A DNA stretch of 50,690 nucleotides from NCBI GenBank assembly GCA_023667265.1, contig JAMPAJ010000002.1, positions 184,412-235,101 on the forward strand, read 5' to 3'. Positions 50,637 to 50,690 of the stretch are shown here, piece after piece; positions within the stretch are counted from its first letter, which is position 1, and each line of letters begins with the position of its first letter. Under the pieces are notes generated by a model. The model was not told the origin of the DNA, made no database searches, and was given only the letters and a program-made list of their open reading frames with translations. Source of the stretch: Alistipes sp. (GTDB lineage: Bacteria > Bacillota > Clostridia > Oscillospirales > Ruminococcaceae). A program made the position numbers and the translations under genes.

Positions 50637-50690
50637 GTGCGACTCGTTCCTAGTTTAAATAAACAAAAACTAGGCACACTTACAAGTAAG
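50637..50690 (+). mobile_element. 5' end of a group II intron (truncated by window end)
   Basis: The sequence starts GTGCGACTCG, matching the group II intron 5' consensus GUGYG. A stem CCTAGTTT/AAACTAGG (about 50649-50675) follows and could be part of domain I. It directly interrupts a highly conserved dnaE site. Group II introns are often multicopy, which would also explain the end of the contig here. The rest, including any reverse transcriptase ORF, is outside the window. Confidence 0.72.

Noticed and set aside
50637-50653. Simple nonsense truncation of dnaE (tail GATRS)
   Set aside because: The tail starts with a group II intron 5' consensus at a conserved codon, and the gene is essential; an intron fits better than a point mutation.
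1-50690. CRISPR array or defence cluster
   Set aside because: No regularly spaced direct repeats and no cas, restriction or toxin-antitoxin genes were seen.

Overview
The window looks like a chromosomal contig from a gut or rumen Ruminococcus-like bacterium (Firmicutes, Oscillospiraceae). Evidence for this is two secreted proteins with type I dockerins, a low-to-moderate GC content with AT-rich TTGACA/TATAAT promoters, a Firmicutes hprK-murB-rapZ-whiA cluster, a UPF0735 ACT protein next to homoserine dehydrogenase, and a cotJC remnant. Both ends of the window lie inside mobile DNA, which would explain why the contig stops there.

Layout. Positions 1-2280 are the terminal part of an integrated element: nested palindromes, a small basic ORF and a large serine recombinase whose 3' end abuts a cotJC gene cut in two. 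Positions 2.5-7.9 kb hold a CotH-type lipoprotein, then an AMP-ligase/ACP/acyltransferase fusion with a HAD phosphatase. Positions 8-13.4 kb hold a dockerin protein, prephenate dehydrogenase, a DIP1984-like protein, a MATE exporter and a Gfo/Idh/MocA oxidoreductase. Positions 13.6-17.5 kb form a probable metal-responsive block: a candidate small RNA, a DUF6110-like protein, a P1B-type ATPase, a DUF3793 protein and a flavodoxin, with three GTTAG-N6-CTAAC operators. Positions 17.5-25.5 kb hold a MITE, small housekeeping genes, hom with its ACT partner, a decayed HAAS/phosphoesterase membrane protein, tRNA-Leu(CAA), an AraC regulator and a YdbC/PC4 protein.

Positions 25.6-26.2 kb contain no gene but do contain a roughly 500-nt transcription unit with its own promoter, long-range helix, three internal repeats and a strong terminator; this is my best candidate for a large structured RNA. 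After it come a frameshifted dockerin protein, a Xer-type recombinase and two MATE exporters, with a second MITE inserted just upstream of the ribosome binding site of one of them. Positions 33.2-37.9 kb are a TPP-riboswitch-controlled thiW-thiM-thiE-thiD-thiC operon combining thiazole salvage with de novo HMP synthesis. Then come pnp and rpsO on the minus strand.

Positions 40.8-44.9 kb hold rpe followed by three Rnf/Nqr-like membrane subunits (D, E, A types) that have lost most cofactor ligands and have no RnfB/C/G partners, then a membrane-anchored DUF4015-like protein. The window closes with hprK, murB, rapZ, whiA and dnaE. dnaE is cut in the conserved YGVMVYQ region by sequence beginning GTGCGAC, the 5' signature of a group II intron, so the gene may be restored by RNA splicing.

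The two most unusual items are the 0.5-kb RNA and the cofactor-stripped Rnf-like trio. Two genes are broken by single-base losses in A runs, so either sequencing error or real homopolymer frameshifts should be considered for this assembly.
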